64,000 nucleotides of DNA. It comes from Chionoecetes opilio (lineage: Eukaryota; Arthropoda; Malacostraca; Decapoda; Majidae). A model generated the notes under the pieces. That model was not told the DNA's origin, made no database searches, and worked only from the letters and a program-made list of their open reading frames with translations. A program made the position numbers and the translations under genes. Location of the stretch: contig JACEEZ010019855.1 of the NCBI GenBank assembly GCA_016584305.1, forward strand, positions 35,848-99,847. The letters run 5' to 3'. Shown here in pieces: positions 47,586-60,830 of this stretch; the first letter of the stretch is position 1; every line of letters begins with the position of its first letter.

Positions 47586-47847
47586 GTTTACAAGAAACTA
47601 TGAAAAACGCTGGCAATATACCGTTATATAACAATAAATAACCTATTACTCTTCTATTTATTAGCTTAATGTAATGTAAGCTACTTATAGGTGCAAATTA
47701 TTCTAAAAAAAGGATTGTATACTTCAATTTGTAGGAAAACAGCTATATATCACCGATAACTAGCTAAAATCATTGAAAAGAACACATTTTGAGGGTATAA
47801 AGCATTATCATAAGGTAAATTCCTTCTATTAATGATATAACACAACA
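47586..47847. repeat. Reference monomer a9
   Basis: 262 bases. The first two thirds are normal A sequence with gctggcaatatacc and gttatataacaat. The last third diverges strongly: attgaaaagaacacattttg, agggtataaagc and aaggtaaattccttc replace the usual end, and the 14-bp palindrome is absent. It always precedes a B block, so the divergence of B starts inside a9. Confidence 0.95.
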
Positions 47848-48623
47848 ATTAACAAGAAACTATGAAAAACACGTATAATATACAATTGTATCACAATATA
47901 GAGTATCAACTCCTATTATAAGCTTGGAGTAGTTTAAAATAGAAATTTCTAACGAAAACAACATTAATACCACATTTTGAATTTCTCTATCAAAAAAAGG
48001 GCTGAATAATGTCAATTTTCGACATTTTTTAGCCCTTCAAAAATACATTAAAACACTTGAAAAAACGTTATTTTGATGAATAAAATTGATACATAAATTT
48101 CATGAAAAATACATATTTTAAGCTCTTAATATTATAAAATATAGTTGTGTAAAAGTGCTGAATAATGTCAAATTTTGACATTTTTAAGGCTTTCAAAAAT
48201 GCATTAAAATACTTGAAAAAACGTTTGTTGAGGATTAAAATTGATACTTAAATTTCATGAAAATGCATATTTTTAGCTCATAACATTGTAAAGTATAGTT
48301 GTGTAAAGTGCTGAATAATGTCAAATTTCGACATTTTTTAGCCTTTCAAAAAACATTGAAATACTTGAAAAAACATTGTTTTAAGATTAAAATTGATATC
48401 TAAATTTCATGAAAAATACATATTTTTAGCTATTAATTTTGTAAAATATAGTTGTAGCAAATATCCAAAGCTATTAGCTACATATATAAAGAAATATACT
48501 TCAATTTGTAGAAAAAAAAACTCTTCACTGATAACTAGCTAACATCATTGAAAACACTACATTTTTATGGTTTTATAGCAATATGATTAGTAAAACTACT
48601 TGTATATATACAATAACGCTACA
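47848..48623. repeat. B block 17
   Basis: A clean 776-base B block with units near 48002, 48157 and 48309. All three dyads are intact. It differs from B block 4 by a few single bases (for example gtatcaactcc and gtgtaaagtgctg), which gives a sense of true divergence in good text. Confidence 0.94.
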
Positions 48624-48850
48624 GTTTACAAGAAACTATGAAAAACGCTTGCAATATACCATTATATCACAATAAATAACCTATTACTCCTCAATTTATT
48701 AGCTTAATGTAAGTAAGCTACTATAGGTGCAAATATTTTAAAAGAGATTTTATACTTCAGTTTGTAGGAAACCTATATTCCCGTAACAGCTAATTCATGA
48801 ACACTACATTTTAGTTTCATTGATAGTCTACTAATATAATACGTTACCAG
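48624..48850. repeat. A monomer a1, decayed before a join
   Basis: Clean for about 80 bases (accattat, ctcctcaatttattag), then increasingly shortened. From about 48740 words are missing and the last 50 bases before the N are hard to place. This looks like the ragged end of a read or contig. Confidence 0.85.
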
Positions 48851-48851
48851 N
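48851..48851. other. Single N, assembly join
   Basis: The a1 end on the left meets, on the right, the last third of a monomer containing attaaaaacactac (a7-like). Monomers a2-a6 are therefore skipped if this was a canonical repeat. B-to-B spacing across the join (1638) does not fit the 262-bp series. Confidence 0.85.
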
Positions 48852-49485
48852 CATTAAAAACACTACATTTTATGGGTTTATAGCAATATGATAAGTAAAA
48901 CTACTTGTATATACAATAATTATATATATACAATAACTATTATATATACAATAACGCTACAGTTTACAAGAAACTATGAAAAACGCTTGCAATATACAGT
49001 TATATCACAATAAATAACCTCTTACTCTTCTATTTAATAGCTTTATGTAATGACAGCTACTTATAGGTGCAAATTATTCTAAAAAGAGGATTTTATACTT
49101 TAATTTGTAGGAAAACAGCTATATATCACCGATAACTAGCTAATATCATTGCAAACACAACATTTTATAGGTTTATAGCAATATGATAAGTAAAACTACT
49201 TGTATATATACAATAACGCTACAGTTTACAAGAAACTATGAAAAACGCTGGCAATATACCGTTATATAACAATAAATAACCTATTACTCTTCTATTTATT
49301 AGCTTAATGTAATGTAAGCTACTTATAGGTGCAAATTATTCTAAAAAAAGGATTGTATACTTCAATTTGTAGGAAAACAGCTATATATCACCGATAACTA
49401 GCTAAAATCATTGAAAAGAACACATTTTGAGGGTATAAAGCATTATCATAAGGTAAATTCCTTCTATTAATTATATAACACAACA
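48852..49485. repeat. A-monomer array after join: partial a7, a8, a9
   Basis: Begins in the last third of an a7-like monomer, followed by a8 at 48962 and a9 at 49224. The text is clean. The a7 end has an expanded palindrome region at 48905-48956. Confidence 0.92.
48905..48956. repeat. Three near copies of tatatacaata
   Basis: Where every other monomer has a single TTGTATATATACAA palindrome, this one has about three repeats of a 16- to 19-base tatatacaata(a)c/tat unit. It sits in clean text 54 bases after the N. It may be a true local slippage or a faulty overlap. Confidence 0.7.
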
Positions 49486-50266
49486 ATTAACAAGAAACTA
49501 TGAAAAACACGTATAATATACAATTGTATCACAATATAGAGTATCAAAACTCCTATATAAGCTTGAGTAGTTTAAAATAGAAATTTCTAACGAAAACAAC
49601 ATTAATACCACATTTTGAATTTCTCTATCAAAAAAAGGGCTGAATAATGTCAATTTTCGACATTTTTTAGCCCTTCAAAAATACATTAAAACACTTGAAA
49701 AAACGTTATTTTGATGAATAAAATTGATACATAAATTTCATGAAAAATACATATTTTAAGCTCTTAATATTATAAAATATAGTTGTGTAAAAGTGCTGAA
49801 TAATGTCAAATTTTGACATTTTTAAGGCTTTCAAAAATGCATTAAAATACTTGAAAAAACGTTGTTTTGAGGATTAAAATTGATACTTAAATTTCATGAA
49901 AATGCATATTTTTAGCTCATAACATTGTAAAGTATAGTTGTGTAAAAGTGCTGAATAATGTCAAATTTCGATATTTTTTAGCCTTTCAAAAAAACATTGA
50001 AATACTTGAAAAAACATTGTTTTAAGATTAAAATTGATATCTAAATTTCATGAAAAATACATATTTTTAGCTATTAATTTTGTAAAATATAGTTGTAGCA
50101 AATATCCAAAGCTATTTAGCTACATATATAAAGAAATATACTTCAATTTGTAGAAAAAAAACAACTCTTCACTGATAACTAGCTAACATCATTGAAAACA
50201 CTACATTTTATGGTTTTATAGCAATATGATTAGTAAAACTACTTGTATATATACAATAACGTTACA
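49486..50266. repeat. B block 18
   Basis: A clean B block of 781 bases with units near 49640, 49796 and 49950. The unit 3 dyad reads gtcaaatttcgatatt, a single change of GACATT to GATATT. The left flank has ctattaattatataac, a marker otherwise found beside B' blocks. The core is B type. Confidence 0.93.
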
Positions 50267-53200
50267 GTTTACAAGAAACTATGAAAAACGCTTGCAATAT
50301 ACCGTTATATCACAATAAATAACCTATTACTCCTCAATTTATTAGCTTAATGTAAGTAAGCTACTTATAGGTGCAAATTATTTTAAAATAGAGGATTTTT
50401 TTATACTCAGTTTGTAGGAAAACAGCGATATATCACCGATTAGATAACTCAGCTAAATATCATTGAAAACACTACATTTAAGGTGTTTTATAGCATATGA
50501 TAAGTAAAACTACTTTATATATTACAATAAAACGTTACAGTTACAAGAAACTATGAAAAACGCTTGCAATATACCCGTTAGATCAAAATAAATAACAATA
50601 TACTCTTCTATTTATTCGCTTAATGTAATGTAAGCTATATAGGTGGCATCTTACTCTAAAAAGAGTATTTTATACTCCAATTGTCTTTGGAAAACAGTAT
50701 AATCCACCAGATAACTAGCTAATATCATTGAAAACACTACATTTTATGGGTTTTATATATCATATGATAAGTAAAAAAAATACTGGTTATATATACCAAA
50801 GGCTACAGTTTACAAGAAACCTATGAAAAACGCTTGCAAATACCGTTATATTCACAATTAATACCATTTACTCTTTATTAATAGCTTAATGTAATGTAGC
50901 TACTTAGAGGTGCAAATTATTCTAAAAAGGAGGATGTTATACAGCAATTTGTAGGAAAACAGCCTATATATCACCGAAAACAAGCTAATATCATTGAAAA
51001 CATACATTTATATGGGTTTATAGCAATTGATAAGTAAAAACACTTGTATATATACCTAACGATACAGTTTACAAGAAACTATGAAAAAAACTTTGCAAAT
51101 ATACCGGTTATATCACAATTAATAACTCTTACTCTTGATTTAATAGCTTAATGTATGTAAGCTACTGATAGATGCAAATGATTCTAAAAGAGGATTTTAT
51201 ACTTCATTGTAGGAAAACAGTATATATCACCGATAACTAGCTAATATCATTGGAAAACACTACATTTTATGGGGTTTATAGCAATTATGATAAGTAAAAC
51301 TACTTGTCTATATACAATAACGTTACAGTTTACAAGAAACTATGAAAAACGCTTGCAATATACCGTTATATCACAATAAATAACCTCTTACTCTTCTATT
51401 TATTAGCTTAATGTAATGTAAGCTACTTATAGGTGCATCTTACTCTAAAAAGGGGTATTTTATACTTCAATTTGTAGGAAAACAGCTATATATCACCGAT
51501 AACTAGCTAATATCATTGAAAACACTACATTTTATGGGTTTATAGCAATATGATAAGTAAAACTACTTGTATATATACCATAACGCTACAGTTTACAAGA
51601 AACTATGAAAAACGCTTGCAATATACCGTTATATCACAATTAATAATAACCTCTTACTCTTTTATTTAATAGCTTAATGTAATGTAAGCTACTTATAGGT
51701 GCAAATTATTCTAAAAAGAGGATTTTATACATCAATTTGTAGGAAAACAGCTATATATCACCGACAACTAGCTAATATCATTGAAAACACTACATTATAT
51801 GGGTTTATAGCAATTTGATAAGTAAAAACTACTTGTATATATACAATAACGCTACAGTTTACAAGAAACTATGAAAACGTTTTTGCAATAGTAACCGTTA
51901 TACTCACAATTAATACCTCTTCTCTTATATTTACTAGCTTAAGTAATGTACGCTCCTTATAGTGCAGCAAATTATTCTAAAAGAGGCTTTTATACTTAAT
52001 TTGTAGGAAAACTATATATCACCGATAACTACTAATATCATTGAAACACTACCATTTTAATGGTTTAGTATCAATATGATAAGTAAAAAAAACTACTTGT
52101 TATATACCATAACGCTACAGTTTACAAGAAACTATGAAAACGCTTCAATATAACCGTTATATCATAAAACAATTAATAACCTCTTACTCTTATTTAATAG
52201 CTTAAATGTAATGTAAGCTACTTATATGGCAAAATTAATTCTAAAAAGAGGATTTTAGTAACATCGAATTTGTAGGAAACAGCTATATATCACACGACAC
52301 CAAAGCTAATATCATTAAACCTACATTATTTGGTTTTATAGCAAGTTGATAAGTAAAACTACTTTTATATATACAATAACGCTACAGTTTACAAAAACTA
52401 TGAAAACGTTTGCAATATTACCGTTTTACTCAGCAATTAATAACCTCTTACTTCTTATATATTTAATTAGCTTAAAGTAATGTTAAGCTACTTATAGGTG
52501 CAAATTTTTTTAAAAAGAGATTTATTCTTCTTTGTAGAAAACAGCTATATATCACCGGGGATAACTAGCTAATATCATTGAAGACACTACATTTTATTGG
52601 ATTTTTATAGAGCAATATGATAAAGTAAAACTACTTGTATATATGACAATACGTTCAGTTTACAAGAAACTTATGAAAACGCTTGCAATAATACCGTTAT
52701 ATTCACAATAAATAACGCTCTTACTCTTCTATTTCATTAACTAATGTAATGTAAGCTACTATAGTGCATCTTACTCTAAAGAGTATTTTATACTTCATTT
52801 GTATGAAACCAGCTATATATCACCGGATAAACTAGCTAATTATCATTGAAAACACTACATTTTATGGGTTTATTAGCAATATTGATAAGTAACTACTTGT
52901 ATATATACCATAACGCTACATTTACAAGAAACTATCAAAAAAGCTTGCAATATACCGTTTATAAATCACATTCTAACCTCTTCCTCTTTATTTTAATAGC
53001 TTATAATAATGTAAGCTACTTATAGGTGCATAATTATTCTAAAAAGAGGATTTTATACATCAATTTGTAGGAAAACAGCTATATTACACGCAACAAGCTG
53101 ATATCATGAAAACACTTTACATTATATGGGTTTGTAAGCATTGATAGTAAAACTACTTGTATATATACAATAAAAGCTACAGTTTACCAGAAACTATTAA

Positions 53201-54751
53201 AACGTTTGCTATATACCGTTTTATAATCACAAATTAATAACCTCTACCTTATATTTAATAGTTAATGTAATGTAAGCTACTTATAGGTGCAGAATTATTT
53301 TAAAATGATGATTTTATACTTATTTAGGAAAACGACTAGATATCACCGTAACTAGCTAATATCATTGAAAACACTACATTTTATGGGGTTTATATCAATA
53401 TGATAGTAAAACTACTTGTATATATACAATAACTGCTTCAGTTTTACAAGAAACATGAAAAACCGCTTGCAATATACCGTATAGCACAATAAATAACCTA
53501 TTACTCTTCGCTTTATTGCTTAAGTAATGTAAGCTACTTGTAGGTGCAAATTATTTGAAAAATAGGATTTTAATACTCCAATTGTAGGAAAACAGCTATA
53601 TATCCCATAACTAGCTAATACTTATTGAAACACTACATTTTATGGGTTTATAGCGAATATGATAAATAAAATTACTTTATATATACAATACAGCTACAGT
53701 TTGCAAGAAACAATGAAAAACGCTTGCAATATACAGTTATATCACAAATAATAAACCTCTTACTCTCTATTTTAATAGCTTATTGTTAGGTAAGCTACAT
53801 ATAGGTGCAAATTAATCTAAAGAGAGGATTTTATACTTCAATTTTGTAGGAAAACAGCTATATATCACCATAACTACTAATATCATTGAACCGACAACAT
53901 TTTTATGGGTTTTATCGCATATGATAAGTAAATAATCTACTTGTATATCTACAATACCGTTTACGTTTTACAAGACACTAGGAAAACCGACTTGCAATAT
54001 ACCGTTATATCCAATAAAATAACCTCTTCTCTTATATTTATAGCTTATTGTTGTAGAGCTACTTATGGGCAAATTATTCTAAAAAGAGGATGTTTATACT
54101 TCAATTGCAGAAAACAGGCTATATATCACCAATATTATAGCTAATATCATTAAACCCTAACATTATGTGGGTTTTATAGAGCAATATGGATTAAAGTAAA
54201 ACTTACTTTGTATATATACAATAACGCTACAGGTTTACAAGAAAAATATGAAAAAGCGCTTGCAATTAACGTTATATCACAATAAATAACCTACTTACTC
54301 TTCTATTAATGCTTTATGTAATGTAAGCTACTTATAGTGCAAATTATCTCTAAAAGAGGATTTTAACCACTTAATTTGTAGTAACAACAGCTATATATCA
54401 CCGGATAACTAGCTAATATCACTTGCAAACACAACATTTTATAGGTTTATAGCAATATGATAAGTAAAATCTCCTACTTTTGTTATTACAATACGCGTAC
54501 ATGTACAAGAAACATGAAAAACGCTGGCAATATACCGTTATATAACAATAATAACCTATTACTCTTCTATTTTTGCTAATGTATGTAAGCTACTTATAGT
54601 GCAGATAATTCTAAAAGAAAGGATTGTATACGTCATTTGTAGGAAACGCTATATATCACACGCGATAACCTAGCTACAATCATGGAAAAGAACACATTTT
54701 AGGGTTAAAGCATTATCAAGGTAAATTCCTCTATTAATGATATACACAACA
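50267..54751. repeat. A-monomer array, 17 monomers, with repeated a2-a3-a4
   Basis: Monomers start at 50267, 50540, 50808, 51067, 51328, 51591, 51857, 52120, 52387, 52658, about 52918, 53182, 53451, 53699, 53965, 54233 and 54502. The order is a1, a2-a3-a4, a2-a3-a4, a3-a4, a2-a3-a4, a5-a6-a7-a8-a9. It is the longest stretch without a B block. The a2 members are easy to recognise by catcttactc near 50650, 51436 and 52767. It is clean in 51290-51870 and noisy elsewhere. Confidence 0.88.
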
Positions 54752-55567
54752 ATTAACAAGAAACTATAAAAACACGTAATAATGTACATTGGGTATCACA
54801 ATAATAGAGTATCAACGTCCTATTATAGCTTGGGAGTAGTTAAAATAGAAATTTCTTACGACACAACATTAATACCATATTTTGAATTTCTCTATCAAAA
54901 AAAGGGCTGAATATGTGTTCATTTTTCTACATTTTCAGCCCCTTTTTTCCCCCGAAGGAAAAAAAAAATTAAAAAAAACAATTAAACACTTGAAAAAACT
55001 TTATTTTTGATGACTAAAATGGATAGCATACTTTCATGAAAAATAGCATATTTTAAGCTCTTAATGTTATAAAATTATGTTGTGTAAAAGTGTCTGAATA
55101 ATGTCAAATTTTGACATTTTAAGGCTTTCAAAAATGCATTAAAATAACTTGTAAAAACTTGTTTTAGATTAAAATTGATACTTAAATTTTCATGAAAATG
55201 CATATTTTTAGCTCATAACCTTGTAAGTATAGTTGTGTAAAAGTGCGAATAATGTCAATTTCGACATTTTTTAGCCTTTCAAAAAAAACATTGAAATACT
55301 GTGAAATAGTGGACTTAACATTGTTTTAAGCTTAAAATTATATCTAATTTCATGAAAAATCACATATTTTTTTGCTTTAATTTTGTAAATATAGTTTGTT
55401 CAATATCCAAGCTATTTAGCTACATATATAAAGAAATATACTTCAATTTGTAGAAAAAAAAACTCTTCACACTGATAAACTAGCTACATCATTTAAAACA
55501 CTACCTTTTATGGTTTCTATAGCAATATGATTTAGTAAAACTACTTGTATATATACAATACGCTACA
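54752..55567. repeat. B block 19, with a foreign-looking low-complexity insert
   Basis: A noisy B block with units near 54906, 55093 and about 55246. About 35-40 bases near 54942-54978 (C runs, gaagg, A runs) interrupt unit 1 after tttcagcccc and have no counterpart elsewhere. Similar A/G filler follows the N at 6355, so this is probably a consensus fault. Confidence 0.83.
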
Positions 55568-57401
55568 GTTTACAAGAAACTATGAAAAACGCTTCAATAT
55601 ACCATTATATCACGAATAAATAACCTATTATCCCCTCAATTTATTAGCTTAATGTAATGTAAGCTACTTATAGGTCAAATTTTTTTAAAAGAGGATTTTT
55701 ATACTTTCATTTGTGGAAAACAGCTATAGATCACGACAACAAGCTAATATCATTGAAAACGACTACATTATATGGGTTTTATAGCAATTTGATAGTAAAC
55801 TACTTGTATATATACAATAAACGCTACAGTTTACAGAACTATGAAAAAACGTTGCAATATACCGTTTATATCAACAATTAGATAACCTCTTTACTCTATA
55901 TTTAATAGCTTAATGTAATGTATAGCTACTTATAGGTGCGAAATTATTCTAAAAGAGGATTTTAAGTACTTCAATTTTGTAGGCAAACAGCTATATTCAC
56001 CGGAAACTAGCTAATATCTTGAACCTACATTTTATCACCCGGTTTATAGCAAATGATAATCAAAACTACTTGTATTATACAATAACGCTTCAGTTTACAA
56101 GAAACTATGAAAAACTCTGTGCAATAACCGTTATATTCACACTAAATAATACCTATTACTCTTCTATTTATTAGCTTACATTAATGTATCTACTTTATAG
56201 GTTCAAAATTATTTTAAAAAAGAGATTTTATACTCAATTTTAGGAAAACAGCTTATTATTCACTATACTAGCTAATATCATTGAAATACACTACATTTTA
56301 TGGGTTTATAGCAATATGATAAATAAATACTTGTTTATATAACTATACAGCTACAGTTTGCACAGAAACATGAAAAGAACGCTTCAATATACGTTATATC
56401 ACAATAAATAACCTCTTACTCTTCTATTTAATAGCTTATTGTAATGTAAGCTACATATAGGTGCAAATTTTCTAAAGAGAGGATTTTATACTTCAATTTG
56501 TAGGAAAACAGCTATATAATCACCGAAACTAGCTAAATGTCATTGAAAACACAACATTTTATGGTTTATAGCACTAAGGATAGTAAAACTACTTGGTATA
56601 TATACAATAACGTTAACAGTTTAACAAGAAACTAGAAAACCGCTTGCAATATACCTGTTATATCCAATAAATAACCTCTGACTCTTATATGTATAGCTTA
56701 TTGTAATGTAAGCTACTTATAGGTGCGAATTATTCTAAAAAGAGGATTCTCTATACTTCAATTTGTAGGGAAAACAGCTATATTCACCAATAATTAAGAT
56801 AATATCATTAAAAACACTACATTTTTTTTATGGGTTATATAGCAATATGAGAATAAAACTGACTTGTATATATACAATAACGCTACATTTTTACAAGAAC
56901 TATGGAAAAACGCTTGCCATATACAGTTATATCCAATAATACCTCTTACTCTTCTATTTAATAGCTGTTATGTAATGTAAGTCTACTTATAGGTGCAAAT
57001 TATTCGAAAAGAAGGATTTTATACTTTACTTTGTAGAAAACAGCTATAGATCACCGGTAACTAGCTAATACATTGCAAACACAACATTTTTTATTTTTAT
57101 AGCAATATGATAAGTAAAACTACTTGTATAATACAAAGAAGCTACAGTTTACAAGAAACTATAAAAACGCTGGCATTACCGTTATATAACAATATAAGCC
57201 TATTACTCTCTATTTATTAGCTTTAAGTAATGTAAGCTACTTATAGGTGCAAATTATTCTAAAAAAAGGATTGTATACTTCAATTGTAGGAAAACAGCTA
57301 TTATCACCGATAACTATCTAAAAATCATTGAAAAGAACATTTTGAGGGTATAAGCATTATCATAGAGGTCAATTCCTTCGTATTAATGATATAACACACA
57401 C
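55568..57401. repeat. A-monomer array, 7 monomers
   Basis: Monomers start at 55568, 55829, 56093, 56356, about 56619, about 56887 and 57147. The order is a1/a3-a4-a5-a6-a7-a8-a9, the same composition as 17418-19246. In this copy the first monomer switches from a1 to a3 earlier (it has acaacaagc and tatatggg as well as caatttg). Confidence 0.88.
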
Positions 57402-58179
57402 ATTAACAAGAAACTATGAAAAACACGGTATAATATACAATTGTATCACAATATGGTATCAACTCTGTTATAAGCTTGGAGTAGGGTAAAAAATAGAAAT
57501 TTCTAACGAAAACAACATTAATACCACATTTTTAATTTCTCTATCAAAAAAAGGCTGAAGAGTCAATTTTCGACATTTTTTATCCCTTCAAAAAATACAT
57601 TAACACTTGAAAAAAACGTTTTTTTGATGAATAACAAATTGATACATAAATTTTCATGAAAAATAACATATTTTAAGCTCTAATATTATAAATATAGTTG
57701 TGTAAAATTGCTGAATAATGTCAACTTTTGACATTTTTACGGCTTTCAAAAATGCATTAAAATACTTGAAAAAACTTTGTTTTGAGGATTAAAATTGATA
57801 CTTAAATTTCATGAAAATGCATATTTTTAGCTCATAACATTGTAAAGTATAGTTGTGTAAAAGTGCTGAATAATGTCAATTTCGACATTTTTTAGCCTTT
57901 CAAAAAAACATTGAAATACTTGAAAAAACATTGTTTTAAGATTAAAATTGATATCTAAATTTCATGAAAAATACATATTTTTAGCTATTAATTTTGTAAA
58001 ATATAGTTGTAGCAAATATCCAAAGCTATTTAGCTACTATATAAAGAAATATACTTCAATTTGTAGAAAAAAAACAACTCTTCACTGATAACTAGCTAAA
58101 ATCATTGAAAACACTACATTTTATGGTTTTATAGCAATATGATTAGTAAAACTACTTGTATATATACAATAACGCTACA
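57402..58179. repeat. B block 20
   Basis: The left half is noisy and the right half is clean from about 57700. Units lie near 57553, 57712 and 57866. The right arm has ctagctaaaatc (a B' word) but atgattag (a B word), so it may be a small conversion tract. Confidence 0.9.
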
Positions 58180-58441
58180 GTTTACAAGAAACTATGAAAA
58201 ACGCTTGCAATATACCATTATATCACAATAAGTAACCTATTACTCCTCAATTTATTAGCTTAATGTAATGTAAGCTACTTATAGGTGCAAATTATTTTAA
58301 AAAGAGGATTTTATACTTCAGTTTGTAGGAAAACAGCTATATATCACCGATAACTAGCTAATATCATTGAAAACACTACATTTTATGGGTTTATAGCAAT
58401 ATGATAAGTAAAACTACTTGTATATATACAATAACGTTACA
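58180..58441. repeat. Reference monomer a1
   Basis: 262 bases. Diagnostic words are ataccattatatcac, ctattactcctcaattt, attttaaaaagagg and acttcagtttg. It is the type that follows each B block. Confidence 0.93.
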
Positions 58442-58703
58442 GTTTACAAGAAACTATGAAAATCGCTTGCAATATACCGTTATATCACAATAAATAACCT
58501 CTTACTCTTCTATTTATTAGCTTAATGTAATGTAAGCTACTTATAGGTGCATCTTACTCTAAAAAGAGTATTTTATACTTCAATTTGTAGGAAAACAGCT
58601 ATATATCACCGATAACTAGCTAATATCATTGAAAACACTACATTTTATGGGTTTATAGCAATATGATAAGTAAAACTACTTGTATATATACCATAACGCT
58701 ACA
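58442..58703. repeat. Reference monomer a2
   Basis: 262 bases. Diagnostic words are gtgcatcttactctaaaaag and agtattttatac in place of gcaaattattct and aggatttt. It ends in atatataccataacg, which breaks the 14-bp palindrome by one base. Confidence 0.93.
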
Positions 58704-60032
58704 GTTTACAAGAAACTATGAAAAACGCTTGCAATATACCGTTATATCACCATTAATAACCTCTTACTCTTATATTTAATAGCTTAATGTAATGTAAGCT
58801 ACTTATAGGTGCAAATTATTCTAAAAAGAGGATTTTAAAATCAATTTGTAGAAAAACAGCTATATACACCGACAACATAGCTAATTATCAGTGAAAACAC
58901 TACATTATAGGGTTATAGCAATTTGATAAGTAAAACTACTTGTATATATACAATAATGCTACAGTTTACAAGAAAAGAAACTATGAAAACGTTTGCAATA
59001 TACCGTTATATCACAATTAATAACCTCTACTGTATATTTATTAATAGCTTAAGAATGTAAGTAAGCTACTTTATAGGTGCAAATATTCTAAAAAAAGAGG
59101 ATTTTTTCTATACTTCAATTTTAGGAAAACAGCTATATATCACCGATAACTAGCTAATTCATTGAAAACACTACATTTTATGGGGTTTATAGAATATGAT
59201 AGGTAAAACACTTGTATATATACAATAACGTTACAGTTTACAAGAAACTGTGAAACCGTTGCAATATACCGTTATATCACAATAAATAACCCTTACTCTT
59301 ATAATTTAATAGCTTATTGTAATGTAAGCTACTTATAGGTGCAAATTATTCTAATAAAAGAGGATTTTCTACTTCAATTTGTAGGAAAACAGGCTAATAT
59401 CACCAATAATTAGCTAATATCATTAAAAAACACTACATTTTTGGGTTTATATAGATATATGATAAGTAAAACTACTTGTAATATACAATACCGCTACAAG
59501 TTACAAGAAACTATGAACAACGCTTGCAATGATACATTTATATCACAAATAAATAACCTCTTTTACTCTTATATTTAATGCTTTAGGTAAGTGTAGCTAC
59601 TTAGTAGGTAAATAGTCAAAAAGAGGAGTTTTATACTTTAATTTGTAGGAAACAGCTATTATATCACCGAGAACTAGCAATATCATTGCAAACCACAAAC
59701 ATTTTATCAGGTGTTATAGAAATAGATAAGTAAAAACTACTTGAATATATACAATAACGCGATAGTTTACAAGAAACTATGAAAAACGCTGGCAATTATT
59801 ACCGTTTGTATAACAATAAATAACCTATGACTCTTCATATTATTAGCCTTAATGTAATGAAGATACTGATAGGTGCAAAATTATTCTAAAAAAAAGATTG
59901 TATACTTCCAATTGTAGGAAAAACAGCTAATACACCGATAACTAGCTTCTAAATCATTGAAAAGAACACATTTGAGGGTTAATAAAGCATTATCATAGTA
60001 AATTCCTGTTATAATGATAAAAAACACAACAA

Positions 60033-60830
60033 TTTAACAAGAAACTATGAAAAACACGTTATAATATACAATGTATCACAATATAGAGTATCAAATCCTA
60101 TAGATAAGCTTGAGTAGTTTAAAATAGAAATTTCCTAAACGAAAACCAACATTAAGACCACATTTTGAATTTCTCTATCAAAAAAAAGGGCTGTAATAAT
60201 GTCAAATTTTCGACATTTTTTTAGCCCCTTCAAAATACAATTAAAACACTGAAAAAACGTTATTTTGATGAATAAAACTTGATACATAAATTTCATGAAA
60301 ATAATACATATTTTAAGCTCTTAATATTATAAAATATTGTGTGTAAAAGTGCTGAATAATGCCAATTTTGAACATTTTAAGACTTTCAAAAATGCCTTAA
60401 ATTAGGAAAAAAATCGTGGTTTTGAGGGATTAAAAATTGATACTTAAATTTCATGAAAAATGTCAGCATATTTTTAGGCTCTAACATTGTAAAAAGTATA
60501 GTGTGTAAAAGTGGCTGAATAATGTTCAAGTGTTCGACCATTTTTAGCCTTCAAAAAAACTTGAAATACTTGAAAAATAACATTGTTTTAAGATTAAAAT
60601 TGATATCTAAATTTCATGAAAAATACATATTTTTTGCTATAATTTGGTAAAATATAGTTGTAGCAAATATCCAAAGCTATTTAGCTACATATATAAAGAA
60701 ATATTACTTCAATTGTAGAAAAAAAACAACTCATTCACTGATAACTAGCTAAACATCAATTGAAAACACTACATTTTATGGTTTTATAGCATATGATTAG
60801 TAAAACTACTGTATATATACAATAACGAAC
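60033..60830. repeat. B block 21
   Basis: A complete noisy B block with units near 60191, 60348 and 60514. The unit 1 dyad is present as gtcaaattttcgac with one extra base. Confidence 0.88.

Larger units (their letters stand above)
45397..47847. repeat. A-monomer array, canonical nine, with a 21-bp insertion in a6
   Basis: Monomers start at 45397, 45673, 45937, 46205, 46496, 46756, 47057, 47324 and 47586, in the order a1 to a9. The a6 at 46756 carries the same extra bases near 47012-47046 as the a6 at 42776. The a5 before it shares accaataac with the a5 at 42514. It is noisy to about 47170, then clean. Confidence 0.9.
58180..60032. repeat. A-monomer array, 7 monomers, a5-a6 missing
   Basis: Monomers start at 58180, 58442, 58704, 58964, about 59237, about 59500 and about 59765. 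The order is a1-a2-a3-a4-a7-a8-a9. The count is the same as the previous array but a different pair is missing. The first two and a half monomers are clean. Confidence 0.9.
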
